The translations under genes and the position numbers were made by a program. This document shows positions 25,515 through 34,184 of a stretch of DNA of 64,000 bases, in pieces. Position 1 is the stretch's first letter, and each line of letters starts with the position of its first letter. A model generated the notes under the pieces. The model was not told where the DNA came from. It made no database searches and saw only the letters and a program-made list of their open reading frames with translations. Source of the stretch: Amycolatopsis mediterranei (GTDB lineage Bacteria; Actinomycetota; Actinomycetes; Mycobacteriales; Pseudonocardiaceae). The DNA lies in contig NZ_CP100416.1 in NCBI RefSeq assembly GCF_026017845.1, positions 10,034,338-10,098,337 of the forward strand. The letters are read 5' to 3'.

Positions 25515-26521
25515 CCAGGACTTTCCCTGGACCAAACCACAGTGGACTCAGCGTAGTCATTCCGTGCTTCAACGAAGTCGAAAACCTGGAACCGTCCTAT
25601 CGGGAAATAACCAACGAACTAGGCCACTATCCGCTGGAACTGTTTTACGTCGACGACGGGAGCAGTGACGGGTCACTGGAAGTGATCCGTTCACTGGCGG
25701 CAGGCGATCCGCGCGTGCGCTATTTGTCCTTTTCCCGCAACTTCGGGTTCGAGGCCGCCTTCTCGGCCGGTTACCGGTACGCGACGAAGCCGTGGATCCT
25801 GCACGTCGACGCCGACCAGCAGTTCCCCGCCGCCGAGGCGGAGAAGCTGATCGCGGCGGCCGAGCAGGGCAACGACGCGGTGTTCGGCGTCCGCACCAAC
25901 CGCCAGGACCCGCGGCTGCGACGCTGGGGCACCGCCGCGTTCCACTTCCTCGGCCGGCGCGTGCTGCGCATCGAGATCCCGCCGGGGGCCACGGCGTTCC
26001 GGCTGGTCCGCGCCGAGCTGGCCCGGAAAATCGTCGACCTGCGGCTCGGCACGCCGTACTTCCTGGCCACGGTCCCCCGGCTGACCAGCCGGTACACCTG
26101 CGTCCAGGTGGCGCACCGGGCCCGGGAGCGCGGCGAGTCGAAGGTGGGCTTCGGCTTCCTGGCTTCGCACGCCATCGAGCTGTTCGTCGGCTTCACCAGA
26201 AGACTGACGACGGCGGCGTCCGTGACGGCCCTGATCGCCGGCGGGCTCGGGGTACTGGCCGCCGGCGCGGCCACCTTCGGGCTGCTCGGCGCGAGCGCCA
26301 CGGCCGCGCTGCTGTTCGCGCTGCTCAGCGTGCTCCTGGTCGTCCTGTCGCTGACCGTGCGCTACCTCGTCGTGGTCGGCGCGGGGCAGCCGCGGCCCCG
26401 GCAGTTCTACGTCCGGGAAGCGAACGTCGTCGTGGACGCGGACGACCGGCTCTTCACCTCGGCGGACCCGGCGGGTCCCCGGCTCATCGATGTGCAACTG
26501 GGGAAAGGCGTTTCAGCGTGA
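25511..26521 (+). CDS. Membrane GT2 glycosyltransferase (polyprenyl-phosphate type)
   Basis: The 336-residue protein has a GT-A domain with VVIPCFNEVENLE, DDGSSDGS (48-55) and DAD at 100-102. A second part has two hydrophobic hairpin segments (about 235-285). It resembles dolichol/undecaprenyl-phosphate sugar transferases (DPM1/ArnC/GtrB class), which load one sugar onto a polyprenyl phosphate at the inner membrane face. The start overlaps the leader ORF, and its stop overlaps the ATP-grasp GTG. The sugar cannot be deduced. No nucleotide-sugar genes are in the cluster. Confidence 0.88.
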   Translation: MTRTFPGPNHSGLSVVIPCFNEVENLEPSYREITNELGHYPLELFYVDDGSSDGSLEVIRSLAAGDPRVRYLSFSRNFGFEAAFSAGYRYATKPWILHVDADQQFPAAEAEKLIAAAEQGNDAVFGVRTNRQDPRLRRWGTAAFHFLGRRVLRIEIPPGATAFRLVRAELARKIVDLRLGTPYFLATVPRLTSRYTCVQVAHRARERGESKVGFGFLASHAIELFVGFTRRLTTAASVTALIAGGLGVLAAGAATFGLLGASATAALLFALLSVLLVVLSLTVRYLVVVGAGQPRPRQFYVREANVVVDADDRLFTSADPAGPRLIDVQLGKGVSA

Positions 26522-27759
26522 CGAGTTCGAACAACGACCCCGCGAGAACCCTGGTGATCCTGGGGGGCGCGGACGGTTCGGTCAGCACCTACGAGCGCGC
26601 GCGGGAACTGGGGTTCCGCACGCTTTGTGTCGACGTCCGGCCCGGTGCGCCGGCGGTGGCGTACGCGGATGAGTTCCTGCAGGTCAGCGTCCGCGCACCG
26701 GAGCAGATCGCGGCCGCGCTCGACGGCCGCGGTGACCTCGCCGGCGTGCTGAGCCCGGCCAGCGACGTCGGGCTGCCCGCACTGGCGTGGCTGACCCGGC
26801 ACTGGGGCATGCCGGACCCGCTGCCCGTGGCCGCGGTCGAAGCGTCGACCGACAAGTCCGTGTTCCGCGCCCTCTGCGATGACCTCGGCCTGCCGGGCTA
26901 CCGCAGCGTCAGCGGCCGCCCCGGGCCGGAACTGGTCAACGCGGCCCAGCAGCTGCGGTTCCCCGCCCTGGTCAAGCCGGTCGACTCCTCCGGCAGCCGC
27001 GGGGTCGTCTCCTGCCCCGGTCCGGGCCGGTTGACCGCGGCGTTCACCGAGTCGCTCGCGTTCTCCCCCTCCGGACGGCTGGTCGTCGAGGAACACCTCG
27101 ACGGCTCCCACTTCACGATCGAGGCGCTGGTCGTCGGCGGCCGGATCGTCTTCCACGCCGTCACCGAACGAACGCTCACCCCGCCGCCGTTCTTCGTGAC
27201 GTCGTCGCACCTGCTGCCCGCCGAGCTGCCGGCGGACGCCGAACTCCAGCTGGTCGAGGCCCTCGACCTGATCTGCACGGAGCTCGGCTACCGGAGCGGG
27301 CCGCTCACGCTGGACGCCGTGCTGGGCCGGGACGGGCGGCTGTACCTCGTCGAGATGGGCGCGCGCATGGGCGGGAACGGCCTCGCGGAAGCGATCGCGC
27401 AGTGCCACGGCGCCGACCTGATCGCCGCCGCGATCGCCACCGCGACCGGCGACGAGGTGCGGCTGGAGCTGCACGAACCGAAGCCGACGCTGGTGCACGT
27501 CCTCGCCTCCGACCGCGGCGGGCACCTGTCCCGGGTGGACGGTGCCGAGGAGGTGCGCGCCATGCCCGGAGTGGTCGGGCTCCACCTGTTCGCCGACGAG
27601 GGTTCGTTCATCCGGCCGTACGAGCAGGCGGGGCACAAGCTGGGTTACGTCGTGCTCACCGCCGGCTCGGTGCCCGAGCTGCTCACCGCGGAGAACGCCG
27701 TGCGCGGCACGCTGAAGTTCCTGCTCCACGAGCAGGACATGGCGGTACCGCTGCCGTGA
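26518..27759 (+). CDS. ATP-grasp ligase
   Basis: The 413-residue protein has an N-terminal Rossmann-like region (TLVILGGADGSVSTYERA), a central ATP-binding part with FPALVKPVDSSGSRGVV and LVVEEHLDGSHFTIEALVVG, and metal ligands in LYLVEMGARMGGNGLAE. This is the carbamoyl-phosphate-synthase-like/carnosine-synthase-like ATP-grasp group. It joins a carboxylate to an amine or similar through an acyl phosphate. It likely attaches or activates an amino-acid-type group for the cluster product. Starts with GTG 26518 (GTGA overlap) and ends overlapping the membrane protein gene. Confidence 0.87.
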   Translation: MTSSNNDPARTLVILGGADGSVSTYERARELGFRTLCVDVRPGAPAVAYADEFLQVSVRAPEQIAAALDGRGDLAGVLSPASDVGLPALAWLTRHWGMPDPLPVAAVEASTDKSVFRALCDDLGLPGYRSVSGRPGPELVNAAQQLRFPALVKPVDSSGSRGVVSCPGPGRLTAAFTESLAFSPSGRLVVEEHLDGSHFTIEALVVGGRIVFHAVTERTLTPPPFFVTSSHLLPAELPADAELQLVEALDLICTELGYRSGPLTLDAVLGRDGRLYLVEMGARMGGNGLAEAIAQCHGADLIAAAIATATGDEVRLELHEPKPTLVHVLASDRGGHLSRVDGAEEVRAMPGVVGLHLFADEGSFIRPYEQAGHKLGYVVLTAGSVPELLTAENAVRGTLKFLLHEQDMAVPLP

Positions 27760-29006
27760 CCGGCTCCTCCTCGGTCACCGCCGCGCCGGCCGTGGCGCCG
27801 CCGCGGCCGGCGGTGGTGCTGCGGCTGCTCGCCGGCCGGGGCGCGTTCCGGCTGTCGGTCCAGCTGATGGGGCTCGTCCTGATCACCGCGTGGGGCGCCG
27901 GCGACTACGGGCGGTTCGCCACCGCGCTCGGCCTGGTGACCTGGCTGAACTTCATCCCGGGCGCGGCGGAGAAGTCCGCGCTCAAGGCCCTCCCGCGGCT
28001 GCGGCTGACCCGGGACGCGGTCGCCGCGCTCGCGGTCCGGCTCGCCGCGGTGCCGGTGCTGGTGGTGCTGGCCGCCACGGCCGTCGCCCTCGTGGTGGCA
28101 CCGCGGTCGGACGCGGCGCTGTACCTGACGGCGGCGGCCTGGTCGATCTCCGGCGGGCTGCTCATGACCGTGTCCGGTCTGCACCGGCTGCGCGGGAAGT
28201 CCACTTTGGACGCGGTGGCGTTCACCGCCGGTTCGGCCGTGGTCGCCGCCGTCACCGGCGTGACGTGGGCGGTGCGGTGGCCGCCCGGGGCGCACCTGGC
28301 GATGCTGCTGGGCGGTCTCCTGGTGATCCTCGGGGTTTCGGCCGCCCTGCTGCCCCGGCCGTGGCTGCGCGGCGGGGGGCTGCCCGGGCACCGGCTGCTG
28401 CCCGCGTTCGGGCGCAGCACGGTCCTGCTCGGCCTGACCGAAGTGCTCGACGTGCTCGCGACGTCGGTGGTGTTCGGCGTGTTCGCGCTGTCCGGGCGGA
28501 CCACCGAAAGCGGCCCGTTCTACCTGGCCCTGCTGGTTTCGAGCGCGTTCTGCTCGCTGCTGTTCTACCAGCTGAGGGTGCACCAGCCGACGGCGTCGTG
28601 GCGGATGCGCGGTACCGGCGCGGCGGCAGGCCGGGCCCGCGCGGCCGAGCTGCTGAAGCTGGTCGAGCGCGGCGGGATCGCGTTCGCGGTGCTGCTGGCC
28701 GCCGGTCTCGCCGTGCCGTCGGCACGGGCGTTGCTCACGGCCGGCGGCTACGTCGTGCTCGGGGTGCTCGTGCTCGTCGAGACGGCGTTGTACGCGACCG
28801 GGATCTACGCGAGCTTCCTCGTCGAAAACACCAACAGCAAGGTGCTGACGCTGACGTCGGGCACCGCCGTCGTCTCACTGGCCGCGACCACCCTCGCCGC
28901 GGCCCTGCTCGTCCCGCCACTCGGGCCGGTGGGCGGGTTCGCCGCGCTCGTCCTCGCACTCACCGTCAAGGCCGCCGTCCTGCGGCGCCTGATCCGCCGT
29001 CACTGA
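27756..29006 (+). CDS. Polysaccharide-flippase-like membrane protein
   Basis: The 416-residue protein has about eleven or twelve hydrophobic segments. Its opening LLAGRGAFRLSVQLMGLVLI and GAGDYGRFATALGL resembles Wzx/MATE-type oligosaccharide flippases ('Y-G-x-x-A/F' after helix 2). It would move a lipid-linked glycan across the membrane. GTG 27756 overlaps the ATP-grasp stop (GTGA) and its TGA overlaps the ATG at 29006, showing operon coupling. Similarity is from architecture, so another export function is possible. Confidence 0.75.
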   Translation: MTGSSSVTAAPAVAPPRPAVVLRLLAGRGAFRLSVQLMGLVLITAWGAGDYGRFATALGLVTWLNFIPGAAEKSALKALPRLRLTRDAVAALAVRLAAVPVLVVLAATAVALVVAPRSDAALYLTAAAWSISGGLLMTVSGLHRLRGKSTLDAVAFTAGSAVVAAVTGVTWAVRWPPGAHLAMLLGGLLVILGVSAALLPRPWLRGGGLPGHRLLPAFGRSTVLLGLTEVLDVLATSVVFGVFALSGRTTESGPFYLALLVSSAFCSLLFYQLRVHQPTASWRMRGTGAAAGRARAAELLKLVERGGIAFAVLLAAGLAVPSARALLTAGGYVVLGVLVLVETALYATGIYASFLVENTNSKVLTLTSGTAVVSLAATTLAAALLVPPLGPVGGFAALVLALTVKAAVLRRLIRRH

Positions 29007-29032
29007 TGTCAGCACAAGGGGAGAAGGAAGTC

Positions 29033-30844
29033 ATGTACGTTCTGGGCATCAGCAGGGTCCACGACTCGGCCGCAGCGCTCGTGCGCGACGGCGAGATCAT
29101 CGCCTTCGCCGAAGAGGAACGCTTCACCCGCGTCAAGCACGACGGCGGCTTCCCCGCCGAGGCCATCAAGTTCTGCCTCGACCGCGGCGGGATCACCCTC
29201 GCCGACGTCGACCACGTCGCCTACTACTGGCAGCGCTGGAAGGAAGGCATCCACGCGGCCAAGGTGTTCGCGCGGTACTTCCCGGGCACCCTGGACGTCT
29301 TCCGCAACGACAACGGCGACGAGGGCGGCAAGTCGGCGGGGATGGTGGACACGTTCAAGACCGGCGGTGGCCCGGGCAGCGACGACTACCACGTCGGCGG
29401 CGCGGTCCTGGCGCACATCAAGCGGTCCTACACCCTCGCGCAGGACGTCAAGGACGCCGCGGGGTGGACCGGCCCTGCGAAGTTCAAGACGCACCTGGTC
29501 GACCACCACCGCGCGCACGCGGCCAGCGGCTACTTCATCTCGCCGTGGGACGAGTCGGCCGTGCTCACGTTCGACGGCATCGGCAGCGACGGCACGGCCA
29601 CGTACCTCGCGCACGGTCGCGGCGACCGGATCGCCGACCTGCGGCGCATCAAGTTCCCGCACTCCCTCGGCGCGATGTACGCCGGCGTCACCGGTTACCT
29701 CGGCTTCTACCCGACTCGCGACGAGGGCAAGATCATGGGACTCGCGCCACTGGGCGAGGACACCTACGTCGATGCGTTCAAGCAGCTGATCCACCTCGAC
29801 GACGACGGCGGCTTCGAGCTCGACCTGAGCTGGTTCGGCCACCACCGGACCGGCAAGCACGTGATGGCGAAGAAGTTCACCGACACCTTCGGCCCGGCGC
29901 GGCCGAAGACCCGGGTGACGGCGGAGAACCCGGTGCCGCAGCACTACTGCGACGTCGCCTACGCCCTCCAGGTGACGCTGGAGGAAGCCGGCCTGCACCT
30001 CGCGCGGTGGCTCCAGCGCGAGACCGGCTCGAAGCGGCTGTGCGTGGCCGGCGGCGTCGCGCTGAACAGCGTCATGAACGGCCGGATCCTGCTGGAGACG
30101 CCGTTCGAGGACTTCTTCGCCCAGCCCGCGGCCGCCGACGACGGCTGCGCGCTCGGGGCCGCGCTCGAGGTCTCGGTCGGCAAGTACCACCGCCCCCGGC
30201 CGCGAGACGGCTACACCTACACCGGTCCGGACTACACCGAGGCCGAGATGGAACTGGCGTTGCAGGACGCCGGAGTCCAGTACACCCGCGTCGCCGACAT
30301 CGCCGCGCACACGGCCGCGAAGGTGGCGGAGGGGCGCATCGTCGGCTGGGTGCAGGGCCGGATGGAGTGCGGCCCGCGGGCGCTCGGCAACCGCTCCCTC
30401 GTCGCCGACCCGCGCGACCCCGAATCGAAGACCCGGATGAACGAGAAGGTCAAGCACCGCGAGGCGTTCCGCCCGTTCGCGCCGTCGTGCCTGGCCGAAC
30501 GCGCGGGCGAGTACTTCGTCAGCGGCTACCCGTCGCCGGTGATGCTGCTGGTGTTCGACGTCCTGCCGGACAAGCGCGCCGAGGTCCCCGCGATCACCCA
30601 CGTCGACGGGACCGCGCGGGTGCAGACCGTCAGCCGGGAGGACAATCCGCTGTACTACCGGATGATCAGCGAGTTCGAGAAGCTCACCGGCGTGCCGATG
30701 GTGGTCAACACGTCGTTCAACGACAACAACGAGCCGATCGTCGCCAGCCCGCAGGACGCCATCGCCTGCTACCTGAAGACCGACGTCGACGCGCTGGCCC
30801 TCGGCCCGTTCTGGGTCGAGAAGCCGCAGCTGGAGGAAGAATGA
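29033..30844 (+). CDS. NodU/CmcH-family carbamoyltransferase
   Basis: The 603-residue protein has the family start MYVLGISRVHDSAAALVRDG, the YrdC-like/Kae1 metal motif VDHHRAHAASGYF, GLAPLGEDTY, VAGGVALNS and the C-terminal-domain ECGPRALGNRSL and NTSFNDNNEPIV. These enzymes use carbamoyl phosphate and ATP to O-carbamoylate hydroxyls, as in nodulation factors, cephamycin and aminoglycosides. I prefer ATG 29033, which has GGAAG just upstream, over ATG 29006, which overlaps the previous stop. In this cluster the acceptor is probably a sugar hydroxyl of the lipid-linked glycan. Confidence 0.92.
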   Translation: MYVLGISRVHDSAAALVRDGEIIAFAEEERFTRVKHDGGFPAEAIKFCLDRGGITLADVDHVAYYWQRWKEGIHAAKVFARYFPGTLDVFRNDNGDEGGKSAGMVDTFKTGGGPGSDDYHVGGAVLAHIKRSYTLAQDVKDAAGWTGPAKFKTHLVDHHRAHAASGYFISPWDESAVLTFDGIGSDGTATYLAHGRGDRIADLRRIKFPHSLGAMYAGVTGYLGFYPTRDEGKIMGLAPLGEDTYVDAFKQLIHLDDDGGFELDLSWFGHHRTGKHVMAKKFTDTFGPARPKTRVTAENPVPQHYCDVAYALQVTLEEAGLHLARWLQRETGSKRLCVAGGVALNSVMNGRILLETPFEDFFAQPAAADDGCALGAALEVSVGKYHRPRPRDGYTYTGPDYTEAEMELALQDAGVQYTRVADIAAHTAAKVAEGRIVGWVQGRMECGPRALGNRSLVADPRDPESKTRMNEKVKHREAFRPFAPSCLAERAGEYFVSGYPSPVMLLVFDVLPDKRAEVPAITHVDGTARVQTVSREDNPLYYRMISEFEKLTGVPMVVNTSFNDNNEPIVASPQDAIACYLKTDVDALALGPFWVEKPQLEEE

Positions 30845-31563
30845 CGACGACCTCGGCACCAGCCCCGGTCACTCCCGGCCGGGGCTGGGTCGGCGCGCTG
30901 TACCGGCAACGGCGGTGGCTGTGGCTGGTCGCCGCCGTCCCGGCCGTGGTCACCGCGTTGCTGATCATGGTGGTGCTGCCGCCGGACCAGACGCTGGACA
31001 ACGTCGGCGACTGGGCGTTCAAGCTGTGCCCGTTCGTCTTCGCCGTGCTGACCGTGTCGCTGTTCCCGCGCGGCAAGTTCGGGCCCGCGCTGATCGTGTT
31101 CGCCGTGTTCGGCTACATGTCCTACTTGGACACCGAACTGGTGATGCGCGTCCAGCAGTTCGCCCGCGAAGCGCCCACGAACGACGACGCGTTCCAGCCG
31201 GTGTACCAGTTCGAGCTGTTCGTGACGACGTTCATCGTGCTGTTCGCGCTGCTGGCCTACCGCCTCGGCGGCGGCCGGACGGCGAACGTGCTCAAGGTGG
31301 GTGTCGCGTCGATCCTGGTGGTCATCTCCGGCGTCAACGACCTGACGTTCTGGGCGCTCAACGACGTCTGGTCGGCCGGCACGAAGCCGGCCGAGCTGAA
31401 GTGGGCGTCGCACATGATCGTGTTCCTCGGCGGGCCGCCCAGCGTCCCGGCCGCGGTCGCGTTCATGGCCGTGCACCTGGTGCTGGCCGCGGTCGTGGTC
31501 GCGCTGCCGGTCGGGCGGTGGGTGACGGTCAGAGTCCGCGGTTCGCAGCCTGCAGCTTCGTGA
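30841..31563 (+). CDS. Unknown polytopic membrane protein, last gene of the cluster
   Basis: This 240-residue protein has about six hydrophobic segments. Conserved-looking polar residues within membrane stretches include FGYMSYLDTELVMR, ISGVNDLTFWAL and HMIVFLGGPPSVP. I do not recognise a family. ATG 30841 overlaps the carbamoyltransferase stop (ATGA). Its end overlaps the convergent isomerase-like gene by 35 bp. It could be a membrane enzyme such as a polyprenyl-glycan ligase or a subunit of the exporter. Low-level support only. Confidence 0.72.
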   Translation: MTTTSAPAPVTPGRGWVGALYRQRRWLWLVAAVPAVVTALLIMVVLPPDQTLDNVGDWAFKLCPFVFAVLTVSLFPRGKFGPALIVFAVFGYMSYLDTELVMRVQQFAREAPTNDDAFQPVYQFELFVTTFIVLFALLAYRLGGGRTANVLKVGVASILVVISGVNDLTFWALNDVWSAGTKPAELKWASHMIVFLGGPPSVPAAVAFMAVHLVLAAVVVALPVGRWVTVRVRGSQPAAS

Positions 31564-32155
31564 CGGCGGCCGCGTCGCCCTCGAAGTCCAGGGTGACGGC
31601 GTCGCGGCCGAACACGAACAGCAGCAGGTCGACGGGGTCGCCGACCACGGTGACCGGGTCCGGCCCGGTCTTCACGGCGGCCTCGCGGCCGTCTTTCGTG
31701 CGCAAGGTGACGCCGACCGGCGACTTGCGGAGGTTGAGCTTCGCCGCCTGCGTCGCCGAGCGCCAGGCGGCGGCGTCCCGGGTGGGGTCGGCGGGCCGCG
31801 GTTCCCAGCCCTCCTGCGCGCGCCGGACGTCCTCGTGGTGGACGAGGAACTCGGCGGCGTTGGTCAGCTCGTCGAGCGGGCCGATCGCGGTGGGCCAGAA
31901 CTTCGACGGGCCCTTCCGCACCTGCTCGACCAGGCTCGCCCACGGTTTCGCGGCGTACCGGTCCTGGACTTTCTTGGTGTGCCCGGCGAGGGCGGGCACG
32001 AGAATGCCGGGAGCGGCGTCCGGCCGGTGCTCGCGCACGACCAGGTGCGCGGCGAGATCCCGCGTGGTCCACCCCTCGCACAGCGTCGGCGCGTCCGGCC
32101 CGAGGTCTTCGAAGAGGGCGCTCAGCGCCCGGCGTTCGTCAGCAGCGACACCCAT
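31529..32155 (-). CDS. Maleylpyruvate-isomerase/DinB-like fold protein (TIGR03085-type)
   Basis: The 208-residue protein begins GVAADERRALSALFEDLGPD and PTLCEGWTTRDLAAHLVVREH, the mycothiol-dependent maleylpyruvate isomerase N-terminal fold with metal ligand His in DLAAHLV and later AEFLVHHEDVRRA. Members use mycothiol or bacillithiol-type thiols as cofactor. Substrate unknown. ATG 32155 was chosen since it is the first Met of the recognisable fold. A longer reading frame upstream is shadow of the decarboxylase gene. Confidence 0.85.
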   Translation of the reverse strand: MGVAADERRALSALFEDLGPDAPTLCEGWTTRDLAAHLVVREHRPDAAPGILVPALAGHTKKVQDRYAAKPWASLVEQVRKGPSKFWPTAIGPLDELTNAAEFLVHHEDVRRAQEGWEPRPADPTRDAAAWRSATQAAKLNLRKSPVGVTLRTKDGREAAVKTGPDPVTVVGDPVDLLLFVFGRDAVTLDFEGDAAAVTKLQAANRGL

Positions 32156-32164
32156 GACGTCGAC

Positions 32165-32180
32165 GCTACCCGTCGGTAGC
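32165..32180. promoter_or_regulatory. GCTACC/GGTAGC inverted repeat upstream of the isomerase-like gene
   Basis: Arms 32165-32170 and 32175-32180 flank CGTC. It lies 10 bp before the ATG of the isomerase-like gene and 23 bp after the decarboxylase stop. It could be an operator or a weak terminator. Confidence 0.35.
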
Positions 32181-32202
32181 CGCCCTGGCGACGCGATGTG
32201 AG

Positions 32203-33591
32203 CTAGTGGTGGAACGCGGTCGCCTTCGCCGGGTCCTTCGGGCGGCCGCCGAACTGCTCCAGCTCCGGGAGCACCCGCCGCAAATCCGCCAGCAGCAGAT
32301 CCGCCAGGTCGTGTGTGAAGCCGTTGCGGACCACGATCCGCAGCACCGCCAGGTCCGTCCGGTTCTCGGGGAACGTGTACGCCGGGACCAGCCACCCGCG
32401 CTCACGCAGTCGGCGGGACACGTCGAAGACGTCGAAGCCGACGTCCGGGCGGGTGGTGAACGCGAACACCGGCAGCTGATCACCTCGGGTCAGCAAGGAG
32501 AACGGCCCCAGCGACGCGATCCCGGACGACAAGTGCAGGGCGACGTCACGCGAAGCCTGCTGCACCGCGCGGAACCCTTCCCGGCCGAGCCGGACGAACG
32601 TGTAGTACTGGGCCGCGACCTCGGCGCCCGGGCGGGAGAAGTTCAACGCGAACGTCGGCATGTCGCCGCCGAGGTAGTTCACGTTGAACACCAGCTCGGA
32701 CGGCAGCGCGGCCTTGTCGCGCCAGAGCACCCAGCCGACGCCCGGGTACACCAGCCCGTACTTGTGGCCCGACGTGTTGATCGACGCCACGCGCGGCAGG
32801 CGGAAGTCCCACTCCAGGTGCGGGTCGAGGAACGGGGCGATCATCGCGCCCGAAGCGCCGTCGACGTGCACCGGGATGTCCCAGCCGGTGCGCTCTTCCA
32901 GCGAGTCCAGGGCCGCGGCGATCTCCGCGACCGGCTCGTAACTGCCGTCGAACGTCGAGCCCAGGATCGCCACCACGCCGATGGTGTTCTCGTCGCAGCG
33001 CGCCACGGCTTCGTCGGCGGTGAGGTGGTAGCGGTCGCCGTCCATCGGGACCAGCCGCGGCTCGACTTCCCAGTACTCGCAGAACTTCTCCCAGCACACC
33101 TGGACGTTCGCGCCCATCACCAGGTTCGGCTTCCCGGTGCGCCCGAGCTTGGACCAGCGCCGCTTCAGCGCCATCCCGGCGAGCATGCACGCTTCCGACG
33201 ACCCGGTCGTCGAGCAGCCCATGACGTCGCCCGGGTCGGGCGCGTGCCACAGGTCGGCCAGGATGTTCACGCAGCGCCGCTCGAGCTCGGCCGTCTGCGG
33301 GTACTCGTCCTTGTCGATCATGTTCTTGTCGACGCACTCGGCCATCAGCTCACGCGCCTGCGGCTCCATCCACGTCGTGACGAAGGTGGCGAGGTTGAGC
33401 CGCGCGTTGCCGTCGAGCATCAGCTCGTCGCGCACGAGCTGCAGCGCGGTGTCCGGCGGCAGCGAGTCCTCACGCAGCTTGTCGTGCGGCATGACGAAGC
33501 CCGCCGCGAGCGCCGGATTCGCTCCGGCGTAGAGCGGGTTCGTCCCCGCCGTGCGGTCCGGGCGGCCGGCTTTCCCCTGATGCAAGACCAT
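32203..33591 (-). CDS. gadB: Glutamate decarboxylase
   Basis: The 462-residue PLP enzyme has EYPQTAELERRCVNILADLW, GCSTTGSSEACMLAGMALKRRW, HVDGASGAM (Asp244) and the PLP-lysine motif SINTSGHKYGLVYPG (Lys277). These agree with bacterial GadB, which makes GABA and CO2 from glutamate while consuming a proton. Length is as expected. The start at 33591 gives MVLHQGKAGRPDRTAG, with the fold beginning near residue 35. No gadC-type antiporter is close, so acid resistance by exchange is not demonstrated here. Confidence 0.93.
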   Translation of the reverse strand: MVLHQGKAGRPDRTAGTNPLYAGANPALAAGFVMPHDKLREDSLPPDTALQLVRDELMLDGNARLNLATFVTTWMEPQARELMAECVDKNMIDKDEYPQTAELERRCVNILADLWHAPDPGDVMGCSTTGSSEACMLAGMALKRRWSKLGRTGKPNLVMGANVQVCWEKFCEYWEVEPRLVPMDGDRYHLTADEAVARCDENTIGVVAILGSTFDGSYEPVAEIAAALDSLEERTGWDIPVHVDGASGAMIAPFLDPHLEWDFRLPRVASINTSGHKYGLVYPGVGWVLWRDKAALPSELVFNVNYLGGDMPTFALNFSRPGAEVAAQYYTFVRLGREGFRAVQQASRDVALHLSSGIASLGPFSLLTRGDQLPVFAFTTRPDVGFDVFDVSRRLRERGWLVPAYTFPENRTDLAVLRIVVRNGFTHDLADLLLADLRRVLPELEQFGGRPKDPAKATAFHH

Positions 33592-33621
33592 GCCACCGAA
33601 CGTACTGGCCGTGGCTGCACG

Positions 33622-33653
33622 AAAGGGGCCGCTCCATCCGGAACGGCCCCTTT
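33622..33653 (-). terminator. Terminator after dps
   Basis: AAAGGGGCCG (33622-33631) pairs with CGGCCCCTTT (33644-33653). It lies 12 bp beyond the Dps stop on the minus strand and upstream of gadB. Confidence 0.8.
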
Positions 33654-33664
33654 GGTGGGAAAAA

Positions 33665-34141
33665 TCAGGCCTGCTGGGCCTGCCACATCCAGTGCGCCTC
33701 TTCCAGCGCCCGGGTGATCTCGATCAGCAGGTCCTGCGTGACGAGGTCGCTCTTGTCGGTCTCGTCGATGCGCTGGCGCAGCCGCTCGATGAGCGCGGCC
33801 AGGATGTCGACGATCGCGGCGACCGTGGCCTCGACCGACTGCCAGTTGTCCGGGTACTCGGGCACGCCCGAGCTCTCGACGACGGTCTTCGCCTTGCCGT
33901 TCGGCGAGATGCCGATGGCGTTGGCGCGCTCGGCGACCTCGTCGACGTACTGGCGCGCGGTGTTCACGAGCTCGTCGAGCTGCAGGTGCGCACTGCGGAA
34001 GTTCGAGCCGACGACGTTCCAGTGCGCCTGCTTGGCGATGAGGGACAGGTCGACCAGGTCGACCAGCGTCGCCTGGAGGGCGTTGCCGGTGATCTCCTTG
34101 TCGGCCTCGGAAAGCGGGCTCTTGATCGGAGACTTGCTCAT
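33665..34141 (-). CDS. dps: Dps-family DNA-binding/ferritin-like protein
   Basis: The 158-residue protein has LSLIAKQAHWNVVGSNFRSAHLQLDELV, the Dps ferroxidase site (His39, His51-type, Asp55-type), and YPDNWQSVEATVAAIVDIL. Dps assembles into a 12-subunit shell that oxidises ferrous iron with peroxide, protecting DNA. The N-terminal SKSPIKSPLSEADK tail is weakly basic. It is 43 bp downstream of the Ohr gene on the same strand, so both oxidative-stress genes are probably co-transcribed. Confidence 0.93.
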   Translation of the reverse strand: MSKSPIKSPLSEADKEITGNALQATLVDLVDLSLIAKQAHWNVVGSNFRSAHLQLDELVNTARQYVDEVAERANAIGISPNGKAKTVVESSGVPEYPDNWQSVEATVAAIVDILAALIERLRQRIDETDKSDLVTQDLLIEITRALEEAHWMWQAQQA

Positions 34142-34184
34142 CTGGCGAAATCCTTTCCTCGGACTCGTGCGGAGGTGGACGGGG

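Noticed and set aside
21365..31563. Classical antibiotic biosynthetic cluster
   Set aside because: No PKS, NRPS, precursor peptide, terpene cyclase or nucleotide-sugar pathway is present; the genes fit lipid-linked glycan modification better.
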